From an uncultured Methylotenera sp. (lineage in GTDB: Bacteria; Pseudomonadota; Gammaproteobacteria; Burkholderiales; Methylophilaceae), in assembly GCF_946479685.1 (NCBI RefSeq), contig NZ_CAMLGS010000009.1, positions 1 to 64,000 on the forward strand: a stretch of 64,000 nt of DNA, in the 5' to 3' direction. The stretch's first letter is position 1; each line of letters opens with the position of its first letter. The notes under the pieces are model-generated. The model saw nothing but the letters and a program-made list of their open reading frames with translations, was not told where the DNA came from and did not search any database. Both the position numbers and the translations under genes were made by a program. This document shows positions 26,152-34,901 of this stretch, one piece after another.

Positions 26152-27048
26152 TTATAGCGCGAGGTAGCTCGCCACAAAAGAAAACAGAACTGCAATAGCA
26201 AATATGCTGAAATGCACAATGGCCCAATAGCGATAGCCCTGCCTTAAGGCTTGCGGTGTAATGCCGGATATCACAAATAGGCGCTTGTTTTGAGGCTGGG
26301 CAATAAGATGCTGCTCGCTTTTTAGCAACTGACTCTGCTGACGCACCACTTCTGCATAAGCCTGCTCACGAGCATGCTCCCACTCCAGCATATCGATTTC
26401 CCCATCCCGATTCAGGTCAAATCGCTGTAGCAGCCTGGATTTAGATTGCTTCCATTGCGTCAGCAGTTTGCCCGCCTCCCGGTTGATTTCCGCCTCGGTA
26501 TGCGCTTGTGTGCCAGTATCTAAATCACCCAGCACATAGATAGATTTATCCGCAAACAGCACGTCCTCAATATAGCGATGCTCGTTTTGCGTGACCACAT
26601 GCCGCTTTGCTGCATAGATATCCGCGCCCTTGGGGTCTACCAAACATACACCAGTTTCATCATGCAGCTCAAACACCTGCTCGCTGACTTGGTAATCCTC
26701 TAAGCGCCACATTTGGTTGCTATCACGCGCGTACACCCAAAGCCGATACCACACACAAGCCACACCTTGAATAGGACTGCGCATGGGCAGTCGCTGTTTA
26801 GACTTACCAAACAGCTCTACATAACCTTGAGCCGCTGATGCAATGGTAGAGATGGGAACCTCGGATATTGCCAATAGCCTTTTATAGTTAAATGCCCAAG
26901 CCAATATCGCGATCAAGGCACTCACGCCGAACAGCATGGGGAGCTGCTGCGCTTGCCTATCCTGAAAATCCACATACACACCCGCCAGCACCAAGCCTAG
27001 ACAAACACAAAGGGCAAGCGGGTTTAAATAATAACTACGCAGGCGCAT
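26152..27048 (-). CDS. GIDE-type membrane protein with an EF-hand-like loop
   Basis: 298 aa. Two N-terminal helices (about 10-27 and 36-52) and a C-terminal helix (about 275-295) frame a soluble GIDE-like domain (SPIQGVACVWYRLWVYAR, CLVDPKGADIYAAKR), the domain found in bacterial relatives of the E3 ligase MUL1. Bacterial members lack the RING finger and are often encoded next to LemA, as here (8 bp after the lemA stop). An EF-hand-like loop DLNRDGEIDMLEWEHAR at about 212-228 suggests calcium binding. The function is unknown; an envelope stress or membrane-organisation role is usually assumed. Confidence 0.75.
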   Translation of the reverse strand: MRLRSYYLNPLALCVCLGLVLAGVYVDFQDRQAQQLPMLFGVSALIAILAWAFNYKRLLAISEVPISTIASAAQGYVELFGKSKQRLPMRSPIQGVACVWYRLWVYARDSNQMWRLEDYQVSEQVFELHDETGVCLVDPKGADIYAAKRHVVTQNEHRYIEDVLFADKSIYVLGDLDTGTQAHTEAEINREAGKLLTQWKQSKSRLLQRFDLNRDGEIDMLEWEHAREQAYAEVVRQQSQLLKSEQHLIAQPQNKRLFVISGITPQALRQGYRYWAIVHFSIFAIAVLFSFVASYLAL

Positions 27049-27056
27049 AGCGCCAC

Positions 27057-27626
27057 CTACAGTTTGGCATTAAAGCGCTGACTCACGTCAACATCGGCTA
27101 ACTCTTCACTGGAGAATTTAAGTAATGACTCTTTGGCAAAACCTAGCAGCCTAGCCACGATTAAATCCGGGAACTGCTGCACCCGCACATTGTTGATGTA
27201 AACACTATCGTTATAAAACTCGCGGCGGTCTGCGATTTGATTTTCAAGCCCGGTGATACGGGTCTGCAACATCAGGAAATTTTGGTTAGATTTAAGCTCT
27301 GGGTAGCTTTCCGCCACTGCAAACAGACCACCTAAGCCCACACGCAACGCGCTTTCTGCCTGCCCCAGCGCAGCAACATCATGCTGGTCGCGAGCGTCAT
27401 TTACCTGCGCACGCGCCTGAATCACTTTTTCTAGCGTGGCCTGCTCGTGCTGCATATACTGGCGGCAAGTATCTATCAGTTTAGGCAGTTCATCATTGCG
27501 CTGTTTTAACAGCACACTGATATTGGACCATGCTTTCTCAACGTTATTTTTAACACTGACCAAGCTGTTGTAGGTGATTACAAAATACAGCACGACAACG
27601 GCTAACACTATCCACACTAACATCAT
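27057..27626 (-). CDS. lemA: LemA family protein
   Basis: 189 aa. An N-terminal membrane helix (VWIVLAVVVLYFVITYNSLV) is followed by the long helical hairpin typical of LemA: VKNNVEKAWSNISVLLKQRNDELPKL near residue 30, QARAQVNDARDQ near 70, then YPELKSNQNF and REFYNDSVYINNVR. The family's biochemical role is not established. Here it is directly upstream of the GIDE gene, a common pairing. The ATG at 27626 may be preceded by another Met codon in frame, but the difference is a single residue. Confidence 0.88.
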   Translation of the reverse strand: MMLVWIVLAVVVLYFVITYNSLVSVKNNVEKAWSNISVLLKQRNDELPKLIDTCRQYMQHEQATLEKVIQARAQVNDARDQHDVAALGQAESALRVGLGGLFAVAESYPELKSNQNFLMLQTRITGLENQIADRREFYNDSVYINNVRVQQFPDLIVARLLGFAKESLLKFSSEELADVDVSQRFNAKL

Positions 27627-27725
27627 ATCCCCTTATTTTTATTGATGATATTTTCCCGCGACCAATCATAGGCTGCAGTCGTTATGGATAGTAGCATTTA
27701 GTGCTTAAAGATTACACCCGTAAGA

Positions 27726-28946
27726 TTAAACATCCGCCATCAACAATGGGCCAACTTTTTCCCAGTAGCGAGAAAAACGCCTTAAGCGCCGCTCACTCAG
27801 CCGCACATTAGCCAACCCCGGCACAGGCTCCCATTTCGGGGAGAATGGCATTAGTATCTCTTTAAGCTTAAGATTAGGCGTATCCTGCGTAAAAACCTGC
27901 CCCACGCCTTTTTGCATCAATACAGCGTGGGTATCACCCACCCACACTTCCACATTCATCATTTCATGCAGGCAGTCTGCCACGAACTGCAAACGATTTA
28001 GCGACCAATGCCCACACAACACAGGGTCAAACACAAAGATTTTAGGATAAGGCTTACTCAGCAAAACATTCTGCGCCGATAGCATTTCATCATGCACCAG
28101 CACCGCAACTGCTTTAAATGTATGCGTAGCCTTCATCGGCAACGGCTTCAAAGCGTAGCGCTTGGCGCTAGTAGCAAGTGGCGGCGTAAAGCGTGCACTT
28201 AGCTCCTCGTAGCTCGCATCGAACGGACATTGTGCGGTGCACGTGCTGCAATATTTACCGCCGGTATAACGTTCCAGGTTTTCTTTATTAAAGTAGTAGG
28301 GCTTAGAACTAAAGGTCGAGGCAATCCATTGCCAGGACAAATGGTTGCTAGCGAGGTCGCCATCCAGCAAGTGCGCTTCAAACCAGTCTGCAGCCTCACG
28401 CCAATCTACTTTGAGCTGATGCACGACATAGCTGGCAAACCACATACGCGCATGGTTGTGCATATAACCCGTTTCCAGCAGCTCTGTAACAAAACCATCC
28501 ATGCAAGGCAGGCCAGTCTGCGCTTGCTTCACGGCCTCGCTCAGCGGCTGATAATCAAGACTGACCTTAGGTGGCTCCATTTCGCTAAAAATCGCGTTAC
28601 CTTCATAAAACCAGACTTGCCGCCAAAAGTCGCGCCAGGCCAGTTCCATCAACAGTTTCTCTCCTTGTAAGCCAAATTTCTGCTTCACAAAGGTAAATAC
28701 TTCATTGAGGGTTAAACAGCCGTGACGTAAATAGGGAGATAAATGGGTGACCGAGCCATTGATAAAACTGCGGTTACGCCCATACTGCACGGCATCAATC
28801 GCGTGCAGCTTTTTTAACGCATTGGTCTTGCCGCCAGACCACTCCATGGCCAAGTCGGGGCCTTTTGCCTGCGTGAAGATACGCTTAACGTAATGCAATC
28901 GCTCTAGCCGATCACTCGGTAGATTAAGTTTCTGTGCGGGGCTCAT
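27726..28946 (-). CDS. Photolyase/cryptochrome-like protein with reversed domain order
   Basis: 406 aa from the ATG at 28946, which has a good ribosome-binding site (AGGAAA); a longer frame starts at 28991. Residues about 1-250 match the FAD-binding helical domain normally at the C-terminus of photolyases: YGRNRSFINGSVTHLSPYLRHG, LMELAWRDFWRQVW, TGYMHNHARMWFASY, GDLASNHLSWQWIASTFSSKPYYFN. A cysteine pair follows (YCSTCTAQC). Residues about 275-400 then look like an alpha/beta domain (VLVHDEMLSAQN, KIFVFDPVL, SLNRLQFVADCLHEM, VEVWVGD) that resembles the antenna domain normally found at the N-terminus. A DNA-repair or light-sensing role is likely but not proven. Confidence 0.75.
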   Translation of the reverse strand: MSPAQKLNLPSDRLERLHYVKRIFTQAKGPDLAMEWSGGKTNALKKLHAIDAVQYGRNRSFINGSVTHLSPYLRHGCLTLNEVFTFVKQKFGLQGEKLLMELAWRDFWRQVWFYEGNAIFSEMEPPKVSLDYQPLSEAVKQAQTGLPCMDGFVTELLETGYMHNHARMWFASYVVHQLKVDWREAADWFEAHLLDGDLASNHLSWQWIASTFSSKPYYFNKENLERYTGGKYCSTCTAQCPFDASYEELSARFTPPLATSAKRYALKPLPMKATHTFKAVAVLVHDEMLSAQNVLLSKPYPKIFVFDPVLCGHWSLNRLQFVADCLHEMMNVEVWVGDTHAVLMQKGVGQVFTQDTPNLKLKEILMPFSPKWEPVPGLANVRLSERRLRRFSRYWEKVGPLLMADV

Positions 28947-29102
28947 AGGACTATTTCCTACAATGTTAACAAAGTGCAACATACCACCCAAAAGGGTACA
29001 CCTTTTGAAAAAAATTTTATACTAAAAATATTGAAATATCATGCAATAATAATCACCGATGTTGAGTCTTAACACTTATCAATCTTTTTATCAGGACATT
29101 AA

Positions 29103-29552
29103 ATGATAGAAGCAACCTGGGTTTGGGCGGTATTGGGTATTGCTTTAATCGCAGTAGAAATATTGGCGATTGGCACTTTATATATCTTATGGTTTGGCAT
29201 CGCAGCTATTTGCTTGGCTATTGTCACTTGGCTATTTCCTAACATTCCGCACGCTATACAATTCATTGCCTTTGCCATTCTTTCCATCGGCTCTTTAGCC
29301 ATTTGGCGGCGCTATTACAAAAGAACCGACAGCAACTCAGCCGTAGGACAATCGCAAGGCGAAGAGATTGGTCGCATCGGCACTGTGCTGCAAGCAACCA
29401 GCCCGGCACAAAACGGTTTGATTGGCTTCACGCAAGGTCTGATGGGTAGCCGCGAATGGGTGGCAGTATCCGACGAGTTAATTGAAATCAACAGCCAGGC
29501 CAAAGTAATCGCGGTTGAAGGCAATACACTACGCATTGCAAAAGTTAGCTAA
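29103..29552 (+). CDS. NfeD family membrane protein
   Basis: 149 aa. Three or so N-terminal helices (about 8-30, 32-50, 55-75) are followed by an OB-fold-like soluble domain (GEEIGRIGTVLQ, GLMGSREWVAVSDE, AKVIAVEGNTLRIAKVS). This is the short NfeD form that pairs with stomatin-like proteins, and the slipin gene follows 34 bp later. The pair is believed to act in membrane microdomain organisation or quality control. Confidence 0.88.
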   Translation: MIEATWVWAVLGIALIAVEILAIGTLYILWFGIAAICLAIVTWLFPNIPHAIQFIAFAILSIGSLAIWRRYYKRTDSNSAVGQSQGEEIGRIGTVLQATSPAQNGLIGFTQGLMGSREWVAVSDELIEINSQAKVIAVEGNTLRIAKVS

Positions 29553-29586
29553 CGTTTTTTAACCTTCCAATTAAGGAAATTTCCAA

Positions 29587-30429
29587 ATGACAGAGTTTAG
29601 TTTAGTACTCATATTTTTAGTGATTGTCGCCATCATTAAGGGCGTGCGCATAGTGCCGCAAGGTGAAGAATGGGTGGTAGAGCGCTTAGGCAAGTTTGCT
29701 GGCGTACTCACGCCAGGCTTGCATGTCATCAACCCGATTTTTACCCGTGTAAGCTACAAAGTTACCACCAAAGATATTATTCTGGATGTACCGGAACAAG
29801 AAGTGATCACCCGCGACAACGCGGTAATTTTAGCTAATGCCGTGGCATTTATTAAAGTCACTAAAATTGACCGCGCCGTGTATGGCATTGAAAACTTCCG
29901 TGAAGCCATGCGCAACATGGTGCAAACCAGTTTGCGCTCTATTATTGGCGGCATGGATTTAAACCAAGCGCTTACCTCACGCGACCGCATTAAATCTGAA
30001 CTGAAACTGGCAATTGCTGATGAAGCGCTAGACTGGGGTTTAACAGTCAAATCGGTTGAGATTCAAGACATCAAACCATCGCCTAATATGCAAGACGCGA
30101 TGGAACGCCAAGCCGCTGCCGAGCGCGAAAGAGTGGCGGTTGTGACCGAGGCTGAAGGCGCAAAACAATCACTTATTTTAAATGCGGAAGCACGCTTAGA
30201 AGCAGCACGTAAAGATGCAGAGGCGCAAATGGTGGCGGCAAAAGCATCGGCTGAGTCTATTAAATTCATTACCGAAGCAGTACAGGAAAACAACGCATCC
30301 GCTATGTTCTTGTTAGGTGACCGCTACATTACGGCACTGCAAAAGATGTCGGCATCTGAGAACAGCAAAGTGGTGGTGATGCCAGGTGATTTGGTCGGCG
30401 CAGTGAAAAGCTTAGTAGGCGGTAAATAG
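29587..30429 (+). CDS. SPFH domain protein (stomatin/slipin family)
   Basis: 280 aa. One N-terminal helix, then the SPFH/Band 7 domain: VPQGEEWVVERLGKFAGVLTP near residue 23, DVPEQEVITRDNAVI near 65, NFREAMRNMVQTSLRSIIG near 100 and DWGLTVKSVEIQDIKP near 145. A long Ala/Glu-rich coiled coil (about 165-230) that drives oligomer formation comes next. A ribosome-binding site AAGGAAAT lies just before the ATG. Together with NfeD it forms the usual slipin pair. Confidence 0.92.
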   Translation: MTEFSLVLIFLVIVAIIKGVRIVPQGEEWVVERLGKFAGVLTPGLHVINPIFTRVSYKVTTKDIILDVPEQEVITRDNAVILANAVAFIKVTKIDRAVYGIENFREAMRNMVQTSLRSIIGGMDLNQALTSRDRIKSELKLAIADEALDWGLTVKSVEIQDIKPSPNMQDAMERQAAAERERVAVVTEAEGAKQSLILNAEARLEAARKDAEAQMVAAKASAESIKFITEAVQENNASAMFLLGDRYITALQKMSASENSKVVVMPGDLVGAVKSLVGGK

Positions 30430-30437
30430 GTAATTAC

Positions 30438-30467
30438 CCCCTCTCGCCTCTAGCGGGAGGGGCTTTT
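30438..30467 (+). terminator. Rho-independent terminator after the slipin gene
   Basis: CCCCTCTCGC (30438-30447) pairs with GCGGGAGGGG (30453-30462) with one mismatch around CTCTA, followed by CTTTT. It overlaps the stop codon region of the convergent moeB gene by a couple of bases, so it may work in one direction only. Confidence 0.75.
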
Positions 30468-31212
30468 AAGTGCCGCACACAGCACAAGCTGGGTCTTTAC
30501 TCAGCTTGATAGTGCGCCACTCCATAGCGAGCGCATCCAGCAAGAGTAACCGCCCTTGCAAACTATCACCTATCCCCATCAGAATTTTCAGCGCTTCTGC
30601 TGCTTGGCAGGTGCCTATCATGCCGACTAATGGCGCAAAAACACCGTTGGTAGCACAGCGTAAATCACTATCCTCACCGTTATCGGGGAACAGGCAGTGG
30701 TAACACGGGCTAACATCCGAGCGCATGTCATATACCGTAACCTGCCCTTCAAAACCAATGGCAGCACCAGACACCAATGGCTTTTTCAACTGCACGCAAA
30801 GGCGGTTCAACAGATAGCGCGTAGCAAAGTTATCGCTGCAATCTATCACCACGCCTACTTGGGCAATCAATTTCTCAAAATCTGCCGCTGACGATTTTTC
30901 ACAGACGGTATGCACCGTCACTTCAGGATTAATTGCCTGCAGCGTTGCTTGCGCCGATAGCGCTTTATTCACCCCCACAGCTTTTGTAGTATGCACAATC
31001 TGGCGCTGCAAATTTGTTAAATCCACCACGTCAAAATCACAGATGGTGATAGTGCCGACACCGGCAGCCGCTAAATACAAGGCCGCTGGCGAACCTAAGC
31101 CACCTGCACCTACGATTAGGGCGTGGCTATGTACTAATTTATCCTGCCCTTCGTACTCAATCTGCGGCAGCAGAATATGGCGGCTATAGCGGAGAAGTTG
31201 GTTGTCGTTCAT
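30466..31212 (-). CDS. moeB: MoeB/ThiF-type adenylyltransferase (E1-like)
   Basis: 248 aa. RYSRHILLPQIEYEGQ near the start and the nucleotide loop VGAGGLGSPAALYLAAAGVG near residue 34 are typical. So are TNLQRQIVH and the C-terminal zinc pairs CYHC (about 188) and CAVC (last residues). These enzymes adenylate the C-terminus of MoaD or ThiS before sulfur transfer. MoeB is the best guess for this length and absence of a rhodanese domain, but ThiF cannot be excluded. It follows the prepilin gene by 3 bp, an odd placement that suggests transcription through from the pilus operon. Confidence 0.85.
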   Translation of the reverse strand: MNDNQLLRYSRHILLPQIEYEGQDKLVHSHALIVGAGGLGSPAALYLAAAGVGTITICDFDVVDLTNLQRQIVHTTKAVGVNKALSAQATLQAINPEVTVHTVCEKSSAADFEKLIAQVGVVIDCSDNFATRYLLNRLCVQLKKPLVSGAAIGFEGQVTVYDMRSDVSPCYHCLFPDNGEDSDLRCATNGVFAPLVGMIGTCQAAEALKILMGIGDSLQGRLLLLDALAMEWRTIKLSKDPACAVCGT

Positions 31213-31215
31213 AGG

Positions 31216-32040
31216 TTAATGCAATTGTCCTGCTTCGATCATGGCATTATAGAGAACATAAGGAGAAATCCAAGTGACGATATGATCAAACTCGCCATTA
31301 GGGTCAGCGGCACTTCTCGGTTCGTGGCTTACAAATACGCCATCATCAACAATCCCATTAGCATCGGCATCATTTAAATTGGCCGTTTCGTCTGCACCAC
31401 CAATCGCTTGGTTACCTGTAGCGCCGATGGAGTAAATAACCGCCACAGCGTTATTAATCAGATAATTTGTTTCAGGCACTGCCGCAGAACACGCAATGGC
31501 AGTGATTCCGACAGCACTGGCACAAACCCGCAAGTCCGGCTGCAAATTGGACATACCCACAATATTCATACCATCAGCTTCATTCACTGACGGGGTCGCA
31601 ACATTATCTGCAATATTGGTCGTAAAATCTGGTGTCGCGGCACCACCTGCGCTAGATTGCGTCACTGCATAACGGATACGATTATTCCAGCCATCTAGTG
31701 CAAAGCCCTGTGCATCAGCGGGCTGAAGGCCCAAGGTAGCTGCCGGTAAAAAACCTACGGCCTGCGTGCAAGCAGCCGTACCGCCTAATGGCTGCTCCAT
31801 ACCATTGCTAGCCGCGGTGGCCGGGCAAGGCAAGCGACCATGTTGTTGAGCAAAACCCAATAACGCCCTCTTGGCAATCTCTAATGTATTTTCTGTTTGT
31901 GATTGCGCCTGCTGCTGTCGTTGCACTTGCATAGGCATCAGTAACGCACCAAGAACGAACCCAAGGATAACAATGACAATAGCCATTTCTACCAATGTAA
32001 ATCCGGCAACACTGCGATGTGAGAATGATTTTTTCATCAT
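31216..32040 (-). CDS. Type IV prepilin-like protein
   Basis: 274 aa. The prepilin peptidase motif AGFTLVEMAIVIVILGFVLG follows a short basic leader (MMKKSFSHRSV), with Gly before the cleavage point and Glu at position 5. A hydrophobic stalk and a large C-terminal domain follow, with LLGFAQQHGRLPCPA and a likely disulfide pair (LPCPA...AACTQ). Size and features suit a minor pilin or pseudopilin. Its start overlaps the stop of the preceding gene by 4 bp (ATGA), placing it at the end of the MSHA-like operon. In the MSHA layout it corresponds by position to the mshOPQ-type minor pilins; a separate major pilin is not seen here. Confidence 0.82.
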   Translation of the reverse strand: MMKKSFSHRSVAGFTLVEMAIVIVILGFVLGALLMPMQVQRQQQAQSQTENTLEIAKRALLGFAQQHGRLPCPATAASNGMEQPLGGTAACTQAVGFLPAATLGLQPADAQGFALDGWNNRIRYAVTQSSAGGAATPDFTTNIADNVATPSVNEADGMNIVGMSNLQPDLRVCASAVGITAIACSAAVPETNYLINNAVAVIYSIGATGNQAIGGADETANLNDADANGIVDDGVFVSHEPRSAADPNGEFDHIVTWISPYVLYNAMIEAGQLH

Positions 32041-33740
32041 GGCGCTACGATATAAGTGTGGTCATTGTAATTTGGAGTTCTTGTTATATTTTGCCTATCA
32101 AAGATTTGGTTTGCATTAGTATTTTCAATACTATCTAAATAATCATTCACCGCACATGATGGCCTTGCCTGATCTCCAACTTTAGAGATTACACTAAATG
32201 GTGCAATGATTGGACGACCAGTACCAATCAACAAACTATCGACGTTTATTTTGCCGCCGCCCGTTAACTTAACACCGCCTCTAGATGATGCATAATAAAA
32301 ATAATCGTACCATCGATTACTCATAATCCATGCCGGCAGCTGTGACCCACCAGTATTAAAAACTTGGTCACTGCAGGAAACCCTAGCAGCACTCCCTACA
32401 CCGGCTCCTAAACATGTGACATCAGTACAGGCCAAACTGCAACGCGAGTTAGCAGAGGTGAACTCCCCTCCCTTAAAAGTAACCGTACCGTTGAAATTAG
32501 CGTTACAGCTACCCAGAGCATTACAACTAAAAGTCTGCCCACCTCTTGAGCACGAGCCCGCACCGGTGCAGGTGCAATCTCGCCCTGAGTAAGAACAAGC
32601 GCCAGAATAGCTCGTAAAATTATTATTTTTCCGCATTACAATTGAACTGATATTCGTAAAGCCAGTACTGCAACTTGCACTCGTCCCGCCGCCACGACTA
32701 TAGTTACAAGTAAAATCAGCCGGCGCAACGTTACCTATGGGTAAAAAACCAGTGGTGTTTGAGGCTACGCACGCATAATCTTTACTGCTACCTAAACTAG
32801 CCGCGTATGGAAAATAACCGACGCCCCTTGCATTCGGTCTGACACCCGATGCAGGCTCATAGTAATTCAATAGAGAGTTCTTTAGCGCGCCTGCGGCTCG
32901 TGCCTCCAGCGCAGCCATGAGTTCATCAATGGTAATGTAAACCAGTTTATCGTTGTAATAATAAGGTTCAACGGATTGGTCTTTATAGGTAGGGTCGGTC
33001 TTAGAAACACGCCTGTAATCATCACCAATAATAAACTCCTGAACCGGATTCGTCGCTATGTCCTGATAACCATAGTTCTTATATTGCGTACCGTCCGCCA
33101 TCACAACCTTATCCAGATATTGATTAGCATCAGCACCACCACCCGACCTATCCTGATTGGGCAACGGAGCGCCAGGGGAAAAAATCACCACGGCCACGCG
33201 GTCGGAAATAATCACCCCATTGCGGTTTCTAACAACAAACCATGGCACCGTAGGAACATTCACTATGCCAGGATTAATCACAGGCAGCGCATCTGCAGCG
33301 CTTTTTCTAATCAGATTCTGCGACACCGAATACCAGAGCTGTTCGCCACCACCGTCCAGCAGGGAGAAACCTAAACCATTCTGGGGTGACACGCAGTTCA
33401 CATCACTCAAAACTGGCAAACGACCTATAAGATGAGAGCCGTTAAGCCCTACCGTAACACAATCACTTCTAGTGTCATATTTATTCGGATCATCGTTTCT
33501 ATCGGGGAAAGGCATGATGCCCGGAAAATTGGGATGACTCACCGACCATGCAATCAAAGCAGACTTAGCCTCATTCAGCACGTGCATGGTTTTTTCATCC
33601 TGAGCGGCTTGCAGGTTTGATACGTTGAACATTTTATACATGAACGCGGCAGCGCCTAGCCCAATAATAAATGCGATAAGAATAAGCACCATTCCTTGCT
33701 GGACATTACGCCTCGGAGGACAATTATTCATCACCACCAA
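32037..33740 (-). CDS. Large cysteine-rich prepilin-like protein
   Basis: 567 aa. An N-terminal basic leader precedes GMVLILIAFIIGLGAAAFMY, a pilin-like hydrophobic helix with Gly before the cleavage point but no Glu at position 5. A long soluble region resembles the N-terminal part of the downstream pilin (ALIAWSVSHPNFPGIMPFPD parallels LLGFAQQHGRLPCPA). Near residues 365-475 there is a Gly/Ser-rich stretch with about 13 cysteines (for example GRDCTCTGAGSCSRGG). There are about 17 cysteines overall, probably forming disulfides in the periplasm or on the surface. An adhesive tip or minor pilin is a reasonable inference. Start at 33740 or 9 bp later. Confidence 0.7.
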   Translation of the reverse strand: MVVMNNCPPRRNVQQGMVLILIAFIIGLGAAAFMYKMFNVSNLQAAQDEKTMHVLNEAKSALIAWSVSHPNFPGIMPFPDRNDDPNKYDTRSDCVTVGLNGSHLIGRLPVLSDVNCVSPQNGLGFSLLDGGGEQLWYSVSQNLIRKSAADALPVINPGIVNVPTVPWFVVRNRNGVIISDRVAVVIFSPGAPLPNQDRSGGGADANQYLDKVVMADGTQYKNYGYQDIATNPVQEFIIGDDYRRVSKTDPTYKDQSVEPYYYNDKLVYITIDELMAALEARAAGALKNSLLNYYEPASGVRPNARGVGYFPYAASLGSSKDYACVASNTTGFLPIGNVAPADFTCNYSRGGGTSASCSTGFTNISSIVMRKNNNFTSYSGACSYSGRDCTCTGAGSCSRGGQTFSCNALGSCNANFNGTVTFKGGEFTSANSRCSLACTDVTCLGAGVGSAARVSCSDQVFNTGGSQLPAWIMSNRWYDYFYYASSRGGVKLTGGGKINVDSLLIGTGRPIIAPFSVISKVGDQARPSCAVNDYLDSIENTNANQIFDRQNITRTPNYNDHTYIVAP

Positions 33741-34257
33741 TCACCCCAGCCTCTTCCAGCCTGAGCCGTTTGGCTTTTTCTACCACCTGCAGTTCTTTAA
33801 CTTGACTGGTCTCAGGCTCATACACCTGCCCAGCTTTCAGCCTAATTTTTTTACCACCGGTTTGCACATCAACACCTTCGGCATTAGCGGCTTTGCTGGA
33901 GAAGCCTCGACGGTTGATGCGCCCAATTTGCACATTATCGACCGCACCGCCTTCTTGCACAGCCTGATTATTAATCCAAAGCGTACCGCTTACTCCATCG
34001 CTACGCTTGACGTAACCCTGCATAGTGATAGGTGCAGAATTGTCTACTGGCAACTGGTCTGCATCACTTGCTGTCGGCTCTTCTTCCTTAGTGGGTGCCA
34101 CTTTTAGCTGCTGGCTTTGTCTTAGCTTGTCTAGCTTCTCACGTTCGGCAGGCTTACTGAATAAGCGCCCAAAGTCATCATTAGGCGCAGCGTGAGCGGT
34201 CGCAAGCCCGACGCTTAACAGACCAACAACCATCATTCGTAGCAGTAATTTCAACAT
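33724..34257 (-). CDS. MshK-like periplasmic pilus assembly protein
   Basis: 177 aa with a signal peptide ending at about residue 24 (ATAHA). The mature part has a charged linker and a small beta-rich unit (APITMQGYVKRSDGVSGTLWIN, KKIRLKAGQVYEP), similar in style to MshK/PilP/GspB-type periplasmic proteins that connect inner-membrane assembly with the secretin. Position between the MshJ-like gene (2 bp upstream) and the prepilins matches the msh order I-J-K. Sequence similarity is weak, so the assignment rests partly on context. The next gene overlaps its 3' end by 17 bp. Confidence 0.65.
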   Translation of the reverse strand: MLKLLLRMMVVGLLSVGLATAHAAPNDDFGRLFSKPAEREKLDKLRQSQQLKVAPTKEEEPTASDADQLPVDNSAPITMQGYVKRSDGVSGTLWINNQAVQEGGAVDNVQIGRINRRGFSSKAANAEGVDVQTGGKKIRLKAGQVYEPETSQVKELQVVEKAKRLRLEEAGVIGGDE

Positions 34258-34259
34258 GA

Positions 34260-34901
34260 CTATGGCCCCACTGCTGTTTGGCTGACTGCTGGGATAGAGG
34301 TAGGCTCACGCAAAGTGAGCCAATCCAGCTCGCATTGCGCATGCAAGTTGGCTATCAACTGACTGCTCAACGCGCTGCTCTCGTTCAGCCTGGTAATTTC
34401 GCAGTCTCTTAATATTAGCTCAGCAACATTGGCTTTACTTAACGACTCTGTGAGTTGCAATAAATCGCCTTCATGCAGCATATCCAGCTCAAACTGCATC
34501 ACCGAACGATTCAATGTAAAGCCGCCTAGATTTGGGGCAAATGCCGGTGTGTATTTTTCCTGCTGTTTGATGCTGTATTTAATCCCAAATAATTTATGGT
34601 TTTTATGTTGCTCGCGCAGACTTTCTACCCACTCGATGCGGCGCTCCTCTCCCACAAAACCTCTATTAATCAGGGTTTGATATTGCGGCAAATAGGCAGT
34701 AATAACCTCTTTTTCCAAACCGGAAGACTGATAGCGCTGACGAGCAGCATTGAGCAGGCTCTGCTGCTTAAGTAATGCAAGCTCTTGCTCAGCCCTATAT
34801 TGTTGCACCAGCACAATACAGGCAATGACGATGGCAATCACCACCCCCAAAATAACCAGTGGCGTCTGCAGTTTTTTCCAGTCATTTGGCTCTAGTTTCA
34901 T
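34260..34901 (-). CDS. MshJ/PilO-like pilus assembly protein
   Basis: 213 aa. One N-terminal helix (LVILGVVIAIVIACIVLVQQY) is followed by a coiled-coil segment and a ferredoxin-like C-terminal domain (LDMLHEGDLLQLTESL, LILRDCEITRL), the layout of PilO, GspM and MshJ. In type IV pilus systems this protein pairs with a PilN-like partner in the inner-membrane alignment complex. It overlaps the MshI-like gene by 4 bp (ATGA) and precedes the MshK-like gene, which supports the assignment. Confidence 0.72.
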   Translation of the reverse strand: MKLEPNDWKKLQTPLVILGVVIAIVIACIVLVQQYRAEQELALLKQQSLLNAARQRYQSSGLEKEVITAYLPQYQTLINRGFVGEERRIEWVESLREQHKNHKLFGIKYSIKQQEKYTPAFAPNLGGFTLNRSVMQFELDMLHEGDLLQLTESLSKANVAELILRDCEITRLNESSALSSQLIANLHAQCELDWLTLREPTSIPAVSQTAVGP

